Source: Apostichopus japonicus
Lineage: Eukaryota; Echinodermata; Holothuroidea; Aspidochirotida; Stichopodidae
DNA length: 64,000 nucleotides
Reading direction: 5' to 3'
Assembly: GCF_037975245.1 (NCBI RefSeq)
Contig: NC_092576.1
Coordinates: 40,614,111 to 40,678,110 of the forward strand
Of this stretch, positions 54,138-64,000 are shown piece after piece; position 1 is the stretch's first letter; each line of letters opens with the position of its first letter. The notes beneath the pieces were generated by a model, which worked only from the letters and a program-made list of their open reading frames with translations, did no database searches and had not been told where the DNA came from. The position numbers and the translations under genes are program-made.

Positions 54138-55355
54138 TGGCAGAATTAGTTCCATCCACCTCTTGGAATCCCAGTTATAGTCGTTCACAAGCAATTACAA
54201 ACAAGCCAATGACATACGACAGGCTCCATGAAGATGTCTTTAAAGACAAGCTGACGACCCTAACTTGGTTGATGTCCAAGAGAGTAATCATGAAAGACCC
54301 TGAATGCTCCACCTGTGGTGGAAAATGAAGTTGGAAGCCATCTCTGGGCAAAAGGCAACGAGTGACGGCTACAGGTACTAACAATTTCTCTTCATACGTT
54401 CTCTTCTTACTATCTCTCTCCCACATCGATGTAACCACTCCCTAAATCCACCTCCCGTTCTTCTAACTCCTAACCCTATTCCCTACCCCTTACCCCTAAC
54501 CCTAACTGTGAACCCTAACCCTATCCACCCCCCCCCCCCTCCAGACATTCTTCGTAACCTCTATTTAATAATATCTCTCTTCACATACATAGATGGAGAT
54601 GTCGTTCGAGCAAGCCACTGGTTCACCAATGCACCATGTCCATGCGGAAAAACCAGGCCTGGTTTGAGAAGTCCAACCTGACCATCAAAGAGCTCCTCCA
54701 ATTCACCTACTGGTGGAGTCGGAAAGTACCACAGAATTTCCTGGAGCACGAGCTGGGGCTTTCTTCTGCCACCTGTGTGGACTGGGCTTATTTTGCCTTA
54801 GAAGTTTGCGAAGAAGTCATTCTTAACACCAGTTCACAGATAGGTGGCAGCGGCATCCATGTCGAAATCGACGAAAGCAAGTTTGGCAAGCGAAAATATA
54901 ATTGCGGGAGAATCCAATACGGACTGTGGGTTTTTGGAGGCAGAGAGGTGGAAGACAGGGGCAAAATGTTTATGGTGCCAGTGGAGAAAAGAGATGAGAA
55001 TACCTTTCTTACACTCATCAAAAAGTGGATTAGGCCCGGTTCTATCATCCACAGCGACTGCTGGAAGGCCTATGATTGCCTGAGTAAAGAGGGGTATACT
55101 CATCTCAAGGTCAATCATTCTGTGGAATTCGTAAACGCGGAAACAGGAGCGTGTACGAACCACATAGAGAATGAGTGGCTGCACGCCAAAAAAAGCTTAC
55201 CTGCATATGGATCAAAACATGCCCATATGAATGGCTACTTGGCCGAGCATCTGTGGCGTTCGCAGGTAAAGCATAAAGGTCTGGACCATTTCATTCAGTT
55301 CCTGTATTCCGTTTCTTCTGTGTACAACAGCACGTGGCACAGTCCATCCGTTTAG
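54138..55355 (+). CDS. Merlin-type transposase (IS1595/IS1016-related DDE), two exons, first exon frameshifted
   Basis: The main frame (54592-55355) encodes a DDE domain typical of Merlin elements. Counting from the Met at 54636: IDESKFGKRKY with Asp79, GLWVFGG, IIHSDCWKAYDCL with Asp141, and ACTNHIENEWLHAKKSLP with Glu178 or Glu180. Upstream, 54138-54372 encodes a Zn-ribbon-like start (TWLMSKRVIMKDPECSTCGG). One base appears lost at about 54323, after which MKLEAISGQKATSDGYR reads on in another frame. An AG/GT donor at 54374 and an acceptor at 54591 fit an intron that joins to RWRCRSSK. The catalytic half looks intact. Terminal inverted repeats were not found. Confidence 0.8.
54465..54525 (+). 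repeat. Short telomere-like CCCTAA run
   Basis: Several CCCTAA/CCCTA words (TACCCCTAACCCTAACTGTG and on) in the intron-like gap of the Merlin gene, followed by a C run. Confidence 0.6.
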
Positions 55356-55496
55356 GAACCCATTAATTCCGTTGTATTTTATCGCATGTCAATATTTATT
55401 TCTATTTATTTGTATTCCCGTCTTAATTTGTTATATGTTATATGTTAAATAATAAATAAAGTAGATTCAGAATGTTATTCTCTGACTCATTGTATT

Positions 55497-55815
55497 CCTT
55501 TTAACTCTACCCCTTTAATAATAAAATAACTAAAGACTGTCATTTGAAACTCTACCCCCTCTACCCCTTAAATAATAACTCTACCCCTTTACTTCATTCA
55601 AGCGAATCCTTCCCGCGACGTTACCCCTTTAATAAGAACTCTACCCTTTTAATAATAGCTCTACCCCTTTAATAATAACGCTACCCCTTTAATAATAACT
55701 CTACCCCTTTAATAGTAACATTACCCCTTTAATAAGAACTCTACCCCTTTAATAATAACTCTACCCCTTTAATAATAACGCTACCCCTTTAATAAGAACT
55801 CTACCCATTTAATCC
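55497..55815 (+). repeat. Minisatellite, CTCTACCCCTTTAATAATAA unit
   Basis: About 14 copies of a roughly 19-20 base unit ending at the MITE cluster. ATTCAAGCGAATC-type words interrupt it twice (55598, 55817). Confidence 0.9.
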
Positions 55816-55842
55816 ATTCAAGCGAATCATTCACGCGACGCA

Positions 55843-56755
55843 TATGGCTATGGCAAGCCATGTGGGACAAACACTGCATAATATATCCGCGTATTAATTG
55901 GAATTTATACGCGTATTAATTGGAATATATACGCGTATATATTATTAGCCAATCATATGGCTTAAATATATCCGCGTATTAATTCTAATATATATACACG
56001 TATTAATTCGAATATATACACGTATTAATTCGAATATATACACGTATTAATTCGAGTATATACACGTATTAATTCGAATATATACATGTATTAAATAAAA
56101 TACATATGGGGATTAAATCGGCCAATATATGCACGGATTAATTAGAATATGCATGAAAAAACATTTCCGCTCTTGCTGTGTACATATACCAACGATAAAT
56201 GTTTTGGCGGGCTCGCGAGATCGCTTCAAAAAGCGAAACTTTACACATGCAGGCTACAACACGTGTATATTTGAATTAATACGCGTATATATTCGAATTG
56301 ATACGCGGATATATTATGCGGTGTTTGTCCCACATGGCTTGCCATATATGGCAAGCCATGTGGGGCAAACACCGCATAATATATCCGCGTATTAATTGAA
56401 ATATATACGTGTATTAATTGTACATGTGTAAAGTTTCGCTTTTTGAAGCGATCTCGCAAACCTACCAAAACATTTATCGTTGGTATATGTACACAGCAAG
56501 AGTATGGCAAGCCATGTGGGAAATATATTGGATTTAATCTCCATATGTATTTTATTTAATACGTGTATATTTTCGAATTAATACGTGTATATATTCGAAT
56601 TAATACGTGTATATATTCAAATTAATACGCGGATATATTTAATCCATATGATTGGCTCATAATATATACGCGTATATATTCCAATTAATACGCGTATAAA
56701 TTCCAATTAATACGCGGATATATTATGCAGTGTTTGTCCCATATGGCTTGCCATA
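55843..56755. mobile_element. Palindromic MITE cluster, TATGGCAAGCC family
   Basis: Two units abut head to tail (55843-56346 and 56347-56755), and a third TATGGCAAGCC end lies inside at 56503. The outer direct repeat GACGCA (55837-55842 and 56756-56761) is a 6-bp target duplication for the whole cluster. Both units share the GCGAAACTTTACACATG core and ATACGCGTAT words with the copy at 9098. Confidence 0.83.
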
Positions 56756-56764
56756 GACGCACCT

Positions 56765-57650
56765 ATTCAATGCGAGCACCGGATTATACAGTTGTTTATT
56801 ATTCTGCCGATTCGAAGTAAGCTATCACATTCATATGGTACGGATTCTACAGTCAGGCCGAAATCATTGTATCTAGTTTATTAAATTAAATCGCTTGCCT
56901 TCAATGTTCTTGGTCTGAAATCATGATTCCTGCCGCAATCACAAAGTCGTAGCGGAACCCATACCCATAGTAATTAACACGGAATGGTTTCGTAAACCAC
57001 AACATCGTAGATTAAAGCCTAGGTTTGTTGACATCCCTGTCTTCAGTGGTTTATTTTGATTTATAATATAGCTTAAGTGTATCCCCACGAGAGAGGTATA
57101 CGGGAACTTCACATGTCCCCAAAATTTGCGTAATGTGTTTATAGGCTAGGCCTAGATATGTAACTTCTGTTTCTGTAGGATACTCGTTAAAAAACCCCTC
57201 TCGGGTATCACAACGGGCTATACTACTGCTAGTCTGTAGGCTTAGTTTAGTTTATATGTCCATTAGTCAAATTGTAACCACTTTTTCAATCTACAAAACC
57301 GTAACGAAGCAGCCGTAAGCATAACTGGAACTAAGAAACGTAAGTTTGTGTTTGAGAAATCTCCATGTATTTTTCACCCATTTGGCGGAATTATACAGTG
57401 AACTTCAACGTATGTGTGAACTGTGAAGGTCAATACATTTTTCCTTCCTGTTCAACTTGATTAAACAGCCAAGTGCAGCTTACATAAATACATACTGTAA
57501 TATTACTTGGGCTAACATGGATAAAACAACAGCATACATACATTGAATAGCGTATTGTAATACAAGTAACTACTTAAAAGTTAAATACAATTTCTGAACC
57601 TACAATCTGTCACCTGTGATTATTCATTCTGGTTGAAGTTATATAAAGTA
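56765..57650. other. Upstream of CCDC174
   Basis: No element recognised. It presumably contains the CCDC174 promoter; no TATA box is apparent. Confidence 0.4.
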
Positions 57651-57654
57651 GTCA

Positions 57655-57840
57655 CTTCTTGGTCTTTGGGCTAAGATCATGCGTAGAATTGGTTCACTTT
57701 TAACGGACTTGTGATACACACCTGACAGGCATCACTCAGTCACAGTATCAATGCAAGAGGACTAGGGGTTGAGAGCGCATAGTTATTTTGTTTTTTGTGC
57801 TCAAGTTCTTTCGTGGGTGACTTTTCTTAAAAGGTACCTA
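57655..57840 (+). repeat. U2 snRNA-headed SINE, copy D
   Basis: Head CTTCTTGGTCTTTGGGCTAA then GATCATGCGTAG, an eroded U2 5' end. The body GTGATACACACCTGACAGGC and tail GGGTGACTTTTCTTAAAA match the other copies. It ends about 110 bases before the CCDC174 start codon, so it may lie in or next to the promoter or 5' leader. Confidence 0.8.
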
Positions 57841-57949
57841 AGTAGTTTTTTTCTAACCTACCATACAGTATAACACATTTGTTGATTTAATATTTACCCA
57901 TCTAATACTAACAGGGTGAGTCTAGAAAGTGTCTGCTGCAAATGTAAAG

Positions 57950-63989
<6,040 letters not shown>

Positions 63990-64000
63990 GTGAGAGGACG

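Noticed and set aside
54465-54525. Chromosome end
   Set aside because: Only a few degenerate CCCTAA words occur, in the middle of a transposon gene.
55350-55480. Terminal inverted repeats for the Merlin element
   Set aside because: No convincing inverted match was found between the flanks 53785-54137 and 55356-55500, so edges were left open.

Overview
The window is animal nuclear DNA: AT-rich, intron-rich and full of transposon remains. Four conserved host genes can be read exon by exon. The gene set, short exons with long introns, and the repeats (tRNA-headed and U2-headed SINEs, a DIRS-type element, Merlin, hAT-like and Harbinger-like DNA elements) suggest a marine invertebrate deuterostome, most likely an echinoderm. 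That placement is inference and the sequence alone does not prove it.

Layout. 1-18000: a class-3 fatty aldehyde dehydrogenase (ALDH3A2-like, 13 coding exons, + strand) behind a TATA box, with many small elements in its introns. 18000-22000: repeats, including a broken LINE end. 22175-25314: an ISOC2-like isochorismatase-fold hydrolase (3 coding exons, - strand). 25315-33548: the gap between the divergent ISOC2 and H6PD genes, largely a 3-kb Harbinger-like element sitting inside a tRNA-derived SINE. 33549-48169: hexose-6-phosphate dehydrogenase/6-phosphogluconolactonase (H6PD, 5 coding exons, 800 codons, + strand). Its third intron holds a 6.4-kb fossil DIRS-like element with both terminal inverted repeats and an internal complementary region. 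48170-57650: a duplicated H6PD 3' end, a LINE fragment, a hAT-like element with an 8-bp target duplication, a Merlin transposase gene, a short minisatellite and a palindromic MITE cluster. 57950-63989: the 5' part of CCDC174 (7 exons, + strand), running off the right edge.

The genes do not form an operon. Two share a theme: FALDH uses NAD(P)+ to oxidise fatty aldehydes at the ER, and H6PD makes NADPH inside the ER lumen. CCDC174 is a nuclear RNA-processing factor.

The most unusual points are: (1) a SINE family whose head is the 5' end of U2 snRNA, with four copies here; (2) minisatellites grown from a splice donor in H6PD and a splice acceptor in CCDC174, which copy the splice sites; (3) a 25-28 bp palindrome that behaves like a tiny mobile insertion, with an empty site visible in related repeats; (4) a Harbinger-like element whose empty site can be rebuilt from the SINE it split; (5) duplicated H6PD coding and 3'-end sequence just after the stop codon.
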